The translations under genes and the position numbers were made by a program. Source: Bradyrhizobium hipponense (GTDB lineage Bacteria > Pseudomonadota > Alphaproteobacteria > Rhizobiales > Xanthobacteraceae). From it: DNA of 50,688 bases. The notes under the pieces were generated by a model. The model was not told where the DNA came from. It ran no database searches and saw nothing but the letters and a program-made list of their open reading frames with translations. Below are positions 1-9,493 of the stretch, piece by piece. Numbering within the stretch: the stretch's first letter is position 1; the number at the start of each line of letters is the position of its first letter. Location: assembly GCF_008123965.1 (NCBI RefSeq), contig NZ_VSTH01000098.1, positions 1-50,688 on the forward strand, read 5' to 3'.

Positions 1-289
1 GCAATCCCCGGAATCCGCAGCCGGCACGGTAAGTCTTGGTCTCGCCATCCTTTTTCTCAATTTCGATAAGACCCGAGATGATGTGGCAAAACTCGAAGGT
101 GGTGCCCTTGATGGAATGGGTCTCGCCGGGCGTTGCTTCCCAGACGCCGGTCAGCACCTTCTCGCCTTTCGACGCGTCCTGCGCCCAGGTCTTGAAGGAG
201 GGATTGCCCGAAATGAGTCGCTCCGGAGCAGGCAAGGCGTTCTTTGGTACGAAATCCGGATTGGTATCGATAGTAATCAGAAGTGACAT
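1..289 (-). CDS. Cupin-domain protein, C-terminus cut by window edge
   Basis: The reverse strand reads MSLLITIDTNPDFVPKNALP, then a TGVWEATPG / FEFCHIISG stretch and a GxIEIEKKDG turn, ending in YRAGCGFRG at the window edge. This is the pattern of the DUF861 cupin family ((S)-ureidoglycine aminohydrolase-like), small single-barrel proteins of about 110-120 aa. Roughly 96 residues are visible, so only the end is missing. The ATG at 289 follows AGGGAT at a normal distance and lies 14 nt after the stop of the upstream dehydrogenase gene, so the two are probably co-transcribed. Substrate unknown; a link to organic-acid or ureide metabolism is only suggested by the partner. Confidence 0.8.
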   Translation of the reverse strand, partial: MSLLITIDTNPDFVPKNALPAPERLISGNPSFKTWAQDASKGEKVLTGVWEATPGETHSIKGTTFEFCHIISGLIEIEKKDGETKTYRAGCGFRGL

Positions 290-303
290 GGCATTATCCC
301 TGG

Positions 304-1227
304 TTAATAGCCGAGCGTTCGATCGACAAGGCCGATCGGGTTTTTTCCAGCGCGGTGGCGCCGGATGTTTTCTACGACCGATTGTGCCGCCGTATGCGGT
401 TGCGTCACGGACGCGATATGCGGAGTTATCATCACCTTCGGATGGGACCAGAGTGCGTGGCTTTCCGGCAGCGGTTCGGGATCGGTAACGTCGAGCATGG
501 CCGCTGCAAGGCGGCCGCTGTCGAGCGCCTCGATGAGTGCGGTCTGGTCGAGCTGCGGGCCGCGGCCGACATGCAGCAGTCGCGCTCCCATCGGCAAAAA
601 CGAGAAGAGTTTTGCGTTCAGGAGACCGCGGGTTTGCTCGGTCAGGGGCAGAAGACAGACGAGAATATCCGTTCCTCTCAGGAAACTGCCAAGCTGATCG
701 TCGCCATGAAAGCAGGTGACGCCCTCAACCACCTTATGGCTGCGTCTCCACGCGGCAAGGGGAAATTGAAACGGCTTCAAGCGATCGATTGCAGCTTGCG
801 CCAGCATGCCGAGGCCCAGGAAGCCCACCCGCCGATCGGCGGCCTGGGACGTTGCAAGAGCTTGCCAACGCCTCCTTCTCTGCTGCTCCCGATATGCGAG
901 CATCTCGCGATGGAGCGCCAGCACGCAAAGGACGACGTATTCCTGCATCATGCGTATGATGCCATCCTCGATCATGCGTACCAGCTTCACATGGTTGGGT
1001 ATGATCTCCGGCTTGAACTGATCGACTCCGGCACCGATGGAAAAGAGCACCTCCAAATTGCGATAACGCGAGACATCGTCGGGCACGTTCCAGGTCATCA
1101 GATACTGCACCTTCTCCGGGTCGATGCTTTCGCTACCCTGGTAGAATTCCAGATCGGGGAGCTCGCGCGCAAAGATCTGGCGGAAAACAGCTCCTCTTGC
1201 GGCATCGGAATTGAAAAGGAACGCCAT
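304..1227 (-). CDS. ghrA: D-2-hydroxyacid dehydrogenase, glyoxylate/hydroxypyruvate reductase A type
   Basis: 307 aa, the usual length for GhrA. The family uses NAD(P)H to reduce glyoxylate or hydroxypyruvate in the cytoplasm. Visible landmarks are the nucleotide-binding loop VGFLGLGMLAQ near residue 137, the catalytic Arg in HVGRGPQLD, the acidic residue in the DVTDPEPLP segment and the catalytic His in TPHIAS. The N-terminal substrate domain carries the GhrA-like FSIGAGVDQF. An AAGGG ribosome site precedes the ATG by about 8 nt. The gene is divergent from the GNAT gene and is followed after 14 nt by the cupin gene. The subfamily is clear; the exact substrate is inferred. Confidence 0.87.
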   Translation of the reverse strand: MAFLFNSDAARGAVFRQIFARELPDLEFYQGSESIDPEKVQYLMTWNVPDDVSRYRNLEVLFSIGAGVDQFKPEIIPNHVKLVRMIEDGIIRMMQEYVVLCVLALHREMLAYREQQRRRRWQALATSQAADRRVGFLGLGMLAQAAIDRLKPFQFPLAAWRRSHKVVEGVTCFHGDDQLGSFLRGTDILVCLLPLTEQTRGLLNAKLFSFLPMGARLLHVGRGPQLDQTALIEALDSGRLAAAMLDVTDPEPLPESHALWSHPKVMITPHIASVTQPHTAAQSVVENIRRHRAGKNPIGLVDRTLGY

Positions 1228-1495
1228 CGAGGGACCCTTCGCGTCACGCCGCGAGATGACTTGTTGGCGCGCATCTAGCTCACCGGATGTCTACAGCCTA
1301 ACGGCAAGCAGGAGCTTTCTCTGCCGAATTTCGGTGCGCTATGGGCCGAAGATTTCGAACACTTGTGCCAAAACAGGTGAAATCTGCTGGGCTTCCGTGT
1401 CATGCTGCGGCAAACACGTCCGCTGTCGTAGTTCGGCAGCAGGAATAAAGCAGGACAAGCCACAGACGTTGGCATTCCGCAAAGAAACGGATGAG

Positions 1496-2380
1496 ATGAA
1501 AATGGGACGATCGGTACGCCTGAAGTCCTTCGAATTGGTCGCGCGGGACATTCGCGAAGTTGACGTGAAGCTGCTCCACGCTCTCTCGATTGCGGTTGGC
1601 TGGCCACATCGGCCCAAGGACTGGGATTTCCTGCGCCGCGCCGGTCAGGGCATCGTCGCTGTCGACGGCATCGGGCGCGTTTTCGGGAGCGCGATGTGGT
1701 TTCCGTACGGGCGCGAACTCGCCACTGTCGGCCTGGTAATCACATCGCCGCGCACCCAAGCACAAGGTACCGGCCGATGGCTCATGGAACAGGTTTTCGA
1801 ACGGTGTGGGGATCGAAATTTGACCCTGAACTCGACCGATGCTGCCTATCATCTTTACCTGTCTCTGGGCTTCACCAAGGAAGCGGTCGTGTATCAGTGG
1901 CAGGGAGAGGTCGTATCACCCCTTCCACCGATACCAGTTCTGGATGGCGAATTGAGGTCGGTGTCAGCCGACACTCTCAATGAGATTGCAGCGCTGGATG
2001 AGCGCGCGTTCGGCACGAGCCGCCGGGAGCTGCTTGCTCTGCTTTCGGAAGGTGCGTCAATTTGTGTGCTGCGCCGCGACGGCAAGACCGTCGGCTACTC
2101 CATGAAGCGCGAATTCGGGCGTGGTCACGTGATCGGTCCCATTGTCGCCAGCAATGATTATGACGCGATCCATCTCACGGCCGTGCACCTTAAGGATCTC
2201 ACCGGCCGTTTCGCCCGAGTCGATACCCGGGAGCAGACGGGCCTATTTGCTGATTATCTTCAGCAGAGCCGCCTCGCCATAAGCGAGACGGTCACAACCA
2301 TGTCCAAAGGACGGCGATTCCTGAACCGAAAGGAAAACGAGCCGTGGGTCTACGGATTGGCCGCTCACGCGTTGAGCTGA
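1496..2380 (+). CDS. GNAT-family N-acetyltransferase with two tandem domains
   Basis: 294 aa from the ATG at 1496 (ATG at 1502 is an alternative); the open frame extends further upstream but that part does not resemble the family. The N-terminal half is a GNAT fold: an aromatic-rich segment with WPHRPKDWDFL, a beta-4 strand, then the acetyl-CoA loop RTQAQGTGRWLM. The C-terminal half (DERAFGTSRRELLALL onward, ending FLNRKENEPWVYGLAAHAL) matches the second domain of YitH/Acetyltransf_18-type proteins. The acceptor substrate is unknown. It stands alone, divergent from ghrA, with 267 nt of shared upstream DNA, and converges on the end of the eCIS operon. Confidence 0.8.
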   Translation: MKMGRSVRLKSFELVARDIREVDVKLLHALSIAVGWPHRPKDWDFLRRAGQGIVAVDGIGRVFGSAMWFPYGRELATVGLVITSPRTQAQGTGRWLMEQVFERCGDRNLTLNSTDAAYHLYLSLGFTKEAVVYQWQGEVVSPLPPIPVLDGELRSVSADTLNEIAALDERAFGTSRRELLALLSEGASICVLRRDGKTVGYSMKREFGRGHVIGPIVASNDYDAIHLTAVHLKDLTGRFARVDTREQTGLFADYLQQSRLAISETVTTMSKGRRFLNRKENEPWVYGLAAHALS

Positions 2381-2674
2381 GCTGCGAAGCGAATCGTTGA
2401 TCCGCGCGGCCTCCCGACGCCGTGGGCGCCCTAATTCGTTGATTCAGATGACAGCGAATGGCGCATGGCTTGGCACCGATTTACAGAAATGGTTGAGGTC
2501 ACCAATGTGCTCTCGCCGATTTGACCATAATGAGGACATGGACCCTTCGATCCATTTTCGGTCTGGGCCAAATATCGATGTCCGCCTCGCTGATGGACAC
2601 GACCTTCCATCCCATGACCCCTTCGCTTTCCTTGATCCCGGCGCTATTTGCTCCGGACTGGATGAATACGTACG
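2381..2674. other. Intergenic gap between GNAT gene and eCIS 3' end
   Basis: 294 bp between two convergent genes. Short open frames exist on both strands (a 93-codon frame on plus, a 70-codon frame on minus), but neither has a ribosome site or a recognisable protein pattern. I see no clear factor-independent terminator here. Confidence 0.5.
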
Positions 2675-4072
2675 TTAGAAGGCCACAGGCACGTTGAATT
2701 TGAGACGGCAATCGCCTTGTGTCTCGAGTACGCCGGCCGACCCGAATGATACGATAGCGAGCGGCGCATAGTGATGCTCGATGCCATGTGGCGGAACGGT
2801 CTTAGGGCGCCCGTGCTCGTGCGGCCACATCACGCCGGCGGCGACGCGCGCTGGAATCAACCAGTAATCGCCGGACCGGTAGACGTTCGCAGGATTCGAT
2901 TTGTGAAACTGAATCCGCAGTCCGTTTTCCAATGAGAGCCAGTTGTTATTGCCTTCGCCCTCTTTCAGGACCACGGCCCCATCGCGCAGATCGAGTCCAC
3001 CTCGCTTGGAGTCGCCCGCCTTGTGATCCCAGCGCCGCAGCAGATGCGGCCGGTGCGAAAGATTGCCATGTCGTGGCGAACCGTCCAACGAGATCTGGCG
3101 GCGAGATGCATCGACCTTTTGGATCTGCCACAGCGGGCCCGGTGTCGTACCGTGCCCGGCCGCATCGCCGATCTCGACCCAGTCGCCGGCGCGTAGGCCG
3201 AAGCGCGTATCCCGGCCCATCGTATCAAGCGTGACGACACTCTCCTCGATCGCGGCAATCCGAAAATTCACCGAAGCATTTTCACGCGAAACCTTGAACG
3301 TCGCCCCAGAGGTGCCGCCGGCAGCCACGCCGCCATGATGGATCTCCACGCGATAGAGCTGATTGTGCAGTCCGCGATAGCCTGTCTCCTGATGCCGGTG
3401 ATCGCGCTCGGCGCCCTCAGCCGTATCGGGAAGGCGCACCTTGAGGCAACCCCGGTGCTCCGGCTGCCAGGCATGGGTGATTCTTGACCAGTGCTCCTTG
3501 ACCTTGTTGCAATCACCGCTACCGTAGATGCTCTTGTCCAGCTCTGCGATCCGAACCCGCCAGGTGACCCTGGCGCGGAGACTGGTATCGATTCCGTTCA
3601 GCGCCGGCTCGCCGATCGTTTCATCCTCGATCGAAGTGACCGGCCTTTCCCAGACATCGAGATAAATAAGATAAGGTACGTTCCGCTTGGGAGCGAGCAG
3701 GCTCTCGCCATGTTCCAGATGAGCGGAATAGGCTAGGTAGTGCTTGTTTTCGCACAGGATCCCGCCGACATAGTAGCGCCCGGGACTGAGCAGGAATTCG
3801 CCGGGGTCTTTGAAAAGCGCTCGCAACTCGTCCCGCTCCGGGGCCGTCAGCGCATCGGCCGTCACCTCGCGCGTGATAACGCCAAAGCCGCATTGATCAT
3901 ACGGGCCGGCATAAGGTCCGACCAGATCAGTCAGCATGGTTCGCCAGTAGTGCCAGAAGATGGCGACCTGTTCATTCAGATCGGAATCAAGCTGCGGGCG
4001 CCCTTGCTGCATGAGAACTCGTGTGAAGCCCTTTTGCGGCTCGAAACTGTCACGAGTGAAATCTCCCGTCAT
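2675..4072 (-). CDS. DUF6519 eCIS-associated protein
   Basis: 465 aa, last gene of the eCIS operon. The start at 4072 is chosen because GAGGG lies just upstream and because the protein then opens with MTGDFTRDSFEPQKGFTRVL followed by MQQGRPQLDSDLNEQ, the hallmark opening of DUF6519 proteins found beside phage-tail-like baseplate genes. A beta-rich body follows (YYVGG, YLIYLDVWERPVT, YRVEIHHGG), ending in LKFNVPVAF. No catalytic motif is visible. Family members sit at the distal end of eCIS loci next to the tail-I gene, and a structural role at the baseplate or fibre end is the usual guess. It begins 10 nt after the tail-I gene stops. Confidence 0.8.
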   Translation of the reverse strand: MTGDFTRDSFEPQKGFTRVLMQQGRPQLDSDLNEQVAIFWHYWRTMLTDLVGPYAGPYDQCGFGVITREVTADALTAPERDELRALFKDPGEFLLSPGRYYVGGILCENKHYLAYSAHLEHGESLLAPKRNVPYLIYLDVWERPVTSIEDETIGEPALNGIDTSLRARVTWRVRIAELDKSIYGSGDCNKVKEHWSRITHAWQPEHRGCLKVRLPDTAEGAERDHRHQETGYRGLHNQLYRVEIHHGGVAAGGTSGATFKVSRENASVNFRIAAIEESVVTLDTMGRDTRFGLRAGDWVEIGDAAGHGTTPGPLWQIQKVDASRRQISLDGSPRHGNLSHRPHLLRRWDHKAGDSKRGGLDLRDGAVVLKEGEGNNNWLSLENGLRIQFHKSNPANVYRSGDYWLIPARVAAGVMWPHEHGRPKTVPPHGIEHHYAPLAIVSFGSAGVLETQGDCRLKFNVPVAF

Positions 4073-4082
4073 GATACCCTCA

Positions 4083-6296
4083 TCAGCTGGCAAATATGAT
4101 CCCGACCTCGGTTCCGGCCGGAACATGATCGGCAAGTCGAGCACGCAGGTTTGCTGCACGTTGCGGTTCGAATAGATTGTGGAATACGCCGAGCTCCGAC
4201 CGATCCTCGGCACCGCGCCTGATTTCCTCTGCGCAGTCCGTCGCCAGGCGGCCATAGTCCGGCTCGCCAAAATGGATCGTCGCAAATCGCGGCGCGACGC
4301 GCAGCTGCTCCGCATGGCGCAACGTGTGCCGTACTGTCGGCGAGAAGTGCTCCGCCCCCCGCTCGCTCTCCTCGAGCGCTTTTTCAGCGAGGTCCGGCTG
4401 GCAATAGAACCGCGCCGGCGTACGTGAGTTTGGCGCCACGTAGCAGTAGCGGATGCAACCCCATTGACGGCGCGCGACCCTGACGTGGTCGCTGAAGATG
4501 GAGTTCTCGGCGAGCGCGACCGCGTGGACGTGGACGTGTCCCAGGAAAGTCGCGCGCTTTGCAGTCAGCGTGACCGGCGCAACCGCACCTTCAATAGCAC
4601 CAATCGCCGGCAGGTCAGCGCTGGTTGCATCGACGATACTGTCGCTGACATGGAGCGCCACCGGATCGACCGCAACTTCCTCCTGCACTGCGTGTATGGC
4701 TCCGACGATGCTGCGCTCGATCCTGAGGCATGCCGAGACATTTGTCAGCGCTAGGCTCGGCTCGTTGCGGCGGCGAAGCCTCGCGTCGCCCTGAATCGAC
4801 CAACCCGGCACCAAGGTACAGTCCCGGATCGTGATTTCATCGAACTTACCGCTAAACTCCATACCGCGTCCGCTCACGAGCAGGCCGTCTAGAACGAAGC
4901 GGCTTCCCTCCTCACCTTTGACCATGAAGGCGTCCGGGCGTCCCGCGCGCCGATCGAGCAGATTGATCACCGGACGCCTCTGATTGGCGCTTCGAATTTC
5001 GAGGCTGCGCTTCGTCTCGATCTCGATGTTGATCTCCTCCCCATAGACGCCATTGTCCACTACTTCGATCACAGCACGCTCCCACCCTTCCTCCTTCCAG
5101 GTGCGAAGCGCCTGTGGGATGGTCTCATGCTCGGTGCCCCTGCCGACGCGGTAGATTCGCGTGCCGGCCGGGACATCGGGCGTGCGCTGGTATTCACCGC
5201 CGCCGATGTCGCAGCCGAACGCATAATAGTAGGACACGATGACGTCCTGAGTGGGCGACTGCGTTGGCGGAAACGCCAAGCGGCCGAGTTCGGGATCGAC
5301 GGCGACGTAGCCGTGCGGCGGACGAAACCGCCAGTCCCTCAGATCAGCCGGGATGATTTGCGACGCCGGCACGGGGGTGGCGTCGGAATTTCCCGCCCAG
5401 CCGGGCGCCCAGACGGCAAAGCTCCTGCCGTCGCCGTAGTAATGTTCTGACGCTTCGACCCGCTCGACACCATCGACCGCCACGCGCCGCTCGAGCGCGC
5501 GACGGCGCAACGGCACCGGCAAATTCCTCTCGCCGGCAATATCTTCGGGCTCGGGGTCGGCAACCGGCAGCGTATAGAGCGGAGCATCGTTGCCGAGAAT
5601 GCTGAACGTATAGCAATGATCGCCGGCCTCTTCGAGGCAGTAAGCAATCGTTCGCGTCACCGGATAGACCGGCAGGCGCCAGACATAGACCGCGACGTTG
5701 GCCGCATTGTAGGCGCCCTGTGATCGATCGGAATCGATGGTCCGCACTTCGGCGGCGTGGCTCGCGGAATCGAAGGGAGTACCGAGCAGTTCAAGCCGCT
5801 CCGTCAAACGGAGGTCAATCGTTCCACCGCGGCGCAGCCGCAGATGGTCGATGGACTGGGTGTGCGCGAGCCGGCGCCCCAGCTCGACCGCGCGCGCCGG
5901 CCAACCCGTTACCGCTTCGGTCAGTTGTTCGAGCAACCACAGCGATCCCTTGCGACGGCGCAGACGGACGGCATTGGCAACTTCACTCCGTGCCGAGCGT
6001 ATCCTGCTGTTCAGCTGTGCGCCCGCGCCATCCGCCACTCCCGCCCCTGCCGCAGGCCGATATCCGATCAGGTCGCCGATATAGGGCACCACCCAGTCGT
6101 CACAGGTTTCGATAAACCAGTTCTCGTAGAGTTGCGCGATGTCGTTCTCGATCAGATCAACCTGCTCATCGATCAACCCGAGCAGCTGCTGCAACGGCGC
6201 ACCTACCTCCAGATCCCGCTGCCGGTAGATCACCGGCAGTAGCTTGTAGAGGCGCTCGTTCAGCGGCTTATTGGGGCGATCGATTGTCGTGGTCAC
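4083..6296 (-). CDS. eCIS baseplate protein: P2-gpI-like N-terminus with right-handed beta-helix
   Basis: 737 aa. Residues 1-200 (LPVIYRQRDLE, YENWFIETCDDWVVPYIGDL) match the tail-protein-I domain of phage P2, which closes the baseplate wedge and holds fibres. Residues about 400-640 form short beta-strand coils typical of pectate-lyase-like right-handed beta-helices (FVLDGLLVSGRGMEF, ITIRDCTLVPGW, LALTNVSACLRIERSIVG, LHVSDSIVDA). The C-terminus has the family ending with GVFHNLFEPQRAANLRARL. The stop overlaps nothing; DUF6519 follows 10 nt later, and the ATG overlaps the stop of the preceding J-like gene by 4 nt. No separate tail-fibre gene is seen, so the beta-helix is a candidate target-binding part. 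That last point is inference. Confidence 0.83.
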   Translation of the reverse strand: MTTTIDRPNKPLNERLYKLLPVIYRQRDLEVGAPLQQLLGLIDEQVDLIENDIAQLYENWFIETCDDWVVPYIGDLIGYRPAAGAGVADGAGAQLNSRIRSARSEVANAVRLRRRKGSLWLLEQLTEAVTGWPARAVELGRRLAHTQSIDHLRLRRGGTIDLRLTERLELLGTPFDSASHAAEVRTIDSDRSQGAYNAANVAVYVWRLPVYPVTRTIAYCLEEAGDHCYTFSILGNDAPLYTLPVADPEPEDIAGERNLPVPLRRRALERRVAVDGVERVEASEHYYGDGRSFAVWAPGWAGNSDATPVPASQIIPADLRDWRFRPPHGYVAVDPELGRLAFPPTQSPTQDVIVSYYYAFGCDIGGGEYQRTPDVPAGTRIYRVGRGTEHETIPQALRTWKEEGWERAVIEVVDNGVYGEEINIEIETKRSLEIRSANQRRPVINLLDRRAGRPDAFMVKGEEGSRFVLDGLLVSGRGMEFSGKFDEITIRDCTLVPGWSIQGDARLRRRNEPSLALTNVSACLRIERSIVGAIHAVQEEVAVDPVALHVSDSIVDATSADLPAIGAIEGAVAPVTLTAKRATFLGHVHVHAVALAENSIFSDHVRVARRQWGCIRYCYVAPNSRTPARFYCQPDLAEKALEESERGAEHFSPTVRHTLRHAEQLRVAPRFATIHFGEPDYGRLATDCAEEIRRGAEDRSELGVFHNLFEPQRAANLRARLADHVPAGTEVGIIFAS

Positions 6297-9200
6297 GGGA
6301 CGACCTCCGAGAGGATCAACGTGTCGGAAAGCTCTGCACTGAGAAAAGCGAGTTGGGCTGGCAACGGTCGCAGCGTGGCAGGATCGATCCGCACCGGCTG
6401 GACCTCGATGGAGGACGCTACCGGTGCGGCTTCAAGGCTGGCCAACTTTTGCCGGAGGCTACTATCGAGATCGACATCCGATCCGCACAGCGAGTCAAAC
6501 ATGTTCACATTGACAGCGGCGACCCCGGGGACGCCTTGGATGGCGGCGATCAACTCACTCAGGGCAATTGACTGGCCAAGCTCGCGCCGTTCATATCCGA
6601 AGCGTTCGATCAAGGCGGCGCGGATGTCCGGCTCGACATTGGACCAGGTCCGGCCGGACGCCACGGTGATCCGCGCCGCGACGATCAGAAGCATGAGCTC
6701 GCACGTGTCGATCCTGAAGAGGATGCTGGGATCTCCGGCCTGCGCGAGCGCCTGTCGCAGGTTGTCGTGTTGTGACACCTTGTTGTCCTGCCAGGTCGGG
6801 CCTGCAACCGTCAGGTAGACGAAAGGCCGGTGACCCGGCACGGCGATCGCAGCCGCCTTGCCTACGCCGCCGAACAAGCTGGCGAACGCAGCGTAATCTT
6901 CGACAGAGATCAATCGGTCCATCGCTATCGTGGCGCGCGGGATGTTCGACTTGCCCTGGTCGATGATGTCCCGATCGACGCCGCCGCTCGCGGACAACGG
7001 GCTTGCGACCGCCTTCACTCCGAACGGTCGCGTCGCGAGCTGGCTGATGGCTCCCGTTGAAACGTTACCCTCGGAACCAAGCCCGACTCGATAGGATGCT
7101 GTGACGTTTTCCTGGCCGGTCGGCAGTCGCATGCCATTAACGCCATCACCGAAGATGATGGTCGTCTTGTCGGTCTCGTCGGTTTGCGTGATGTAACAGC
7201 GATCGAATGGACCGGCATCGGTGAAGGAATTGACCTTCGTCCAAAGGACGCCGTTGACCTGAACCTCAAGCGTCGATTTCGTTCCGTTGGGCGTCGACGA
7301 TGCGAGGTGCGTGACCGGACCCTGCCGCAAAGTGAACCGCTGCGTCGCCCGCGATGCGTCGCCGCTGCCCAACACCTCGCGCTTGGTTTCCCCGTGCGTG
7401 ACAGCGGCGACGTTGCCGTGGATTACGACCGTGCCGCGCTTGTAGCGATAGCCGAGCGGACTTGCGAGCTTGAGTCGGGAATGAACACGCTCGCCCGGAT
7501 AGGAGGCGGGATCGCCGTCCTTGGGAAGCACCTCGGCTCCCATGACGGTCACGAGCTCCGCACCTTTGATGCCGCTGGTCGCGTTAATGTCGGTGCGTTC
7601 GCCCTCAACGATCAGTCGCCGGCCGATCGGAAGATCCCCATAGAAATCGGCAAGCTCGATGGTATCGCCGGAGACCTCCGCCTCGATCGGCGCTTCCGCA
7701 AGCTCGAGCCGTTCGCTCTGCGCAAGCACGGACACCCCTCGCACGGCTGATAGCATCAGGTCGTTCTCGTCGAGCCAGTCGTCCTCCAGATGCAGGCGGG
7801 TCACCCGCCCCGTAATGCCGTACTTCGCAACCGAGACCTTGTGCACGTCAACGACCTGCGTGATCACAGGCCGGCGCGGCTCCGGAAAATCGCGCGGCTT
7901 CCCAAAATCGATCACTACCCAGCTGTTGGGAACAATCTGGTCATAGGCCGCATCGAGATCGATCACCTTCCAGGGATGGGGAACGATCGGCGCTTCGCGC
8001 TTGACCGCGATCGGAGCTTCGCGATCGATCGCCAGGCCATGCATCGTCGAGACCCGCAGCCGTTCGCCGCCCGTCGCATTTTCGGCCGCATGCCCGATCG
8101 GTATTTCGAACGCGCGCTGCCCGTTCGTATCCACGGTCAGGATCGTGCTCTCTCCAGGGAGGCGGATTTCGCAAGACCAGGCGAATTCGTCGAACTTTAG
8201 GGTGAAGGTACGATCATCGAACGTGGCGACGACCTCCCATCGGCCGACCTGGAACGTCGAGGTTGCGTTCGGCAGGTCAAATGACAAGCTCGCCTTCTCC
8301 GATCCGCACGCGATCTGCACCAGGACGGACTTGTGTGGGCGGCCGAATACCTCCTCCATGTCAGCGCCAGCACCCGTATCCCGCCCGCGCCGCGTCTTGG
8401 GCGAGATCACCACGCGGATCGCCACCGCATCCGACAGCGGCCACTCCTCGCTACCGATGACGATTCCGGTTTCATCGGTGACAGGCTTCAATGGTGCGTT
8501 GTGTCCGAATGGAGCCGCCTTGACCCGAAATGCATGAACCGAGCCGCCCGGCGGCGGCGCCACCGTCGCGTGCCGCAAGGCATCGAAGAACTGCGTTCGC
8601 GCTGCCGGTTTCAGCAGTCGCACCATCAACGGCACGGTGCCTGAATCCGGCGCAAAGGCGAGCGGCAGGCGGCGATCGATATCGAGCGGAACTGCGGGTA
8701 AGGCCGCTGGCGGCTTGGCGAGGGGCTCCAGCAATGCGACGAAGTTGGTAATCCGCGACGCCGGCGGCACAGCATTGCCCATGTTGGGTTGCTTCTGCGC
8801 ATCATGGCTGAACAGAGTGATCTTGGTGCGCGCCTGCGGCGGTTCGGGCTCGACGGCCGCGACGGTTCTGACGATCGGATCGCTGGTAATCACAAGCAGT
8901 GGATCGTTGGGCTTGAGATTTGTCGAAAGCCCCGCCGCATAGATCATCGTCTGGACTTTCGCATCCAGAATCTGCGGCCTCGTCAGGCGTGGAGCCAAAT
9001 TGTTCCATGCCGCCCGCGCATCGAGGCTATCGGAGACCTCGAACATCTGGGGCAGTTGATTCTGCGCAGGCAGGCTCTGAACCCGGCTGCCCGGGGGAAT
9101 TGTCGCGGCGCTGTTCTGATCCAGCGTATATGCGACGTTCACGGATGCCGAAACGCCCGGGCGCAGCGTTGCGCCCGCGAGGATCGCAAGCTCGAGCACC

Positions 9201-9493
9201 GAACGGCGCTCGACCGCGGTGCGCAGAAAGCCTTCGTTGGCGATGCGCTCCTGGTAGAAAGTCAGGACATCTGCGACCATCGCCCAGGCGTCGAGCAAGG
9301 CGATGGCAGGATCTCCAGGCTCGCGGGTCTTCAAGCCGGGCAGATCGAATTGAGAGAGTTCGGCCCTCATCGCCTCAACGAAGCTCGCATAGGTTCCGAT
9401 CCGGTAACCTAACGCGCTGAGTCCGGGGCGGTTGGCCGTCGACATCGGCACCCTCGCTGCCGACGTCGTGCAGCAGTCGCATGACTCGCTCAT
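6293..9493 (-). CDS. Putative baseplate assembly protein, second J-like wedge subunit
   Basis: 1066 aa, large baseplate-J/gp6-like protein of the TIGR02243 type found in contractile injection systems. Near the N-terminus is the LDAWAMVADVLTFYQERIAN helix pattern, followed by EGFLRTAVERRSV. Around residue 785 comes the signature TIIFGDGVNGMRLPTGQ with ASYRVGLGSEGN. The C-terminal part has the gpJ-like SVEDYAAFASLFGGVGKAAA segment and an ALIERFGYERRELGQSIALS stretch. The protein starts Cys-rich (ESCDCC). It would form, with its 961-aa paralogue, the heterodimeric wedge around the spike. Both ends overlap neighbours by 4 nt, indicating translational coupling. Confidence 0.88.
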   Translation of the reverse strand: MSESCDCCTTSAARVPMSTANRPGLSALGYRIGTYASFVEAMRAELSQFDLPGLKTREPGDPAIALLDAWAMVADVLTFYQERIANEGFLRTAVERRSVLELAILAGATLRPGVSASVNVAYTLDQNSAATIPPGSRVQSLPAQNQLPQMFEVSDSLDARAAWNNLAPRLTRPQILDAKVQTMIYAAGLSTNLKPNDPLLVITSDPIVRTVAAVEPEPPQARTKITLFSHDAQKQPNMGNAVPPASRITNFVALLEPLAKPPAALPAVPLDIDRRLPLAFAPDSGTVPLMVRLLKPAARTQFFDALRHATVAPPPGGSVHAFRVKAAPFGHNAPLKPVTDETGIVIGSEEWPLSDAVAIRVVISPKTRRGRDTGAGADMEEVFGRPHKSVLVQIACGSEKASLSFDLPNATSTFQVGRWEVVATFDDRTFTLKFDEFAWSCEIRLPGESTILTVDTNGQRAFEIPIGHAAENATGGERLRVSTMHGLAIDREAPIAVKREAPIVPHPWKVIDLDAAYDQIVPNSWVVIDFGKPRDFPEPRRPVITQVVDVHKVSVAKYGITGRVTRLHLEDDWLDENDLMLSAVRGVSVLAQSERLELAEAPIEAEVSGDTIELADFYGDLPIGRRLIVEGERTDINATSGIKGAELVTVMGAEVLPKDGDPASYPGERVHSRLKLASPLGYRYKRGTVVIHGNVAAVTHGETKREVLGSGDASRATQRFTLRQGPVTHLASSTPNGTKSTLEVQVNGVLWTKVNSFTDAGPFDRCYITQTDETDKTTIIFGDGVNGMRLPTGQENVTASYRVGLGSEGNVSTGAISQLATRPFGVKAVASPLSASGGVDRDIIDQGKSNIPRATIAMDRLISVEDYAAFASLFGGVGKAAAIAVPGHRPFVYLTVAGPTWQDNKVSQHDNLRQALAQAGDPSILFRIDTCELMLLIVAARITVASGRTWSNVEPDIRAALIERFGYERRELGQSIALSELIAAIQGVPGVAAVNVNMFDSLCGSDVDLDSSLRQKLASLEAAPVASSIEVQPVRIDPATLRPLPAQLAFLSAELSDTLILSEVVP

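Noticed and set aside
283..1278. 331-codon frame on plus opposite ghrA
   Set aside because: It mirrors the dehydrogenase gene and shows no family pattern or ribosome site.
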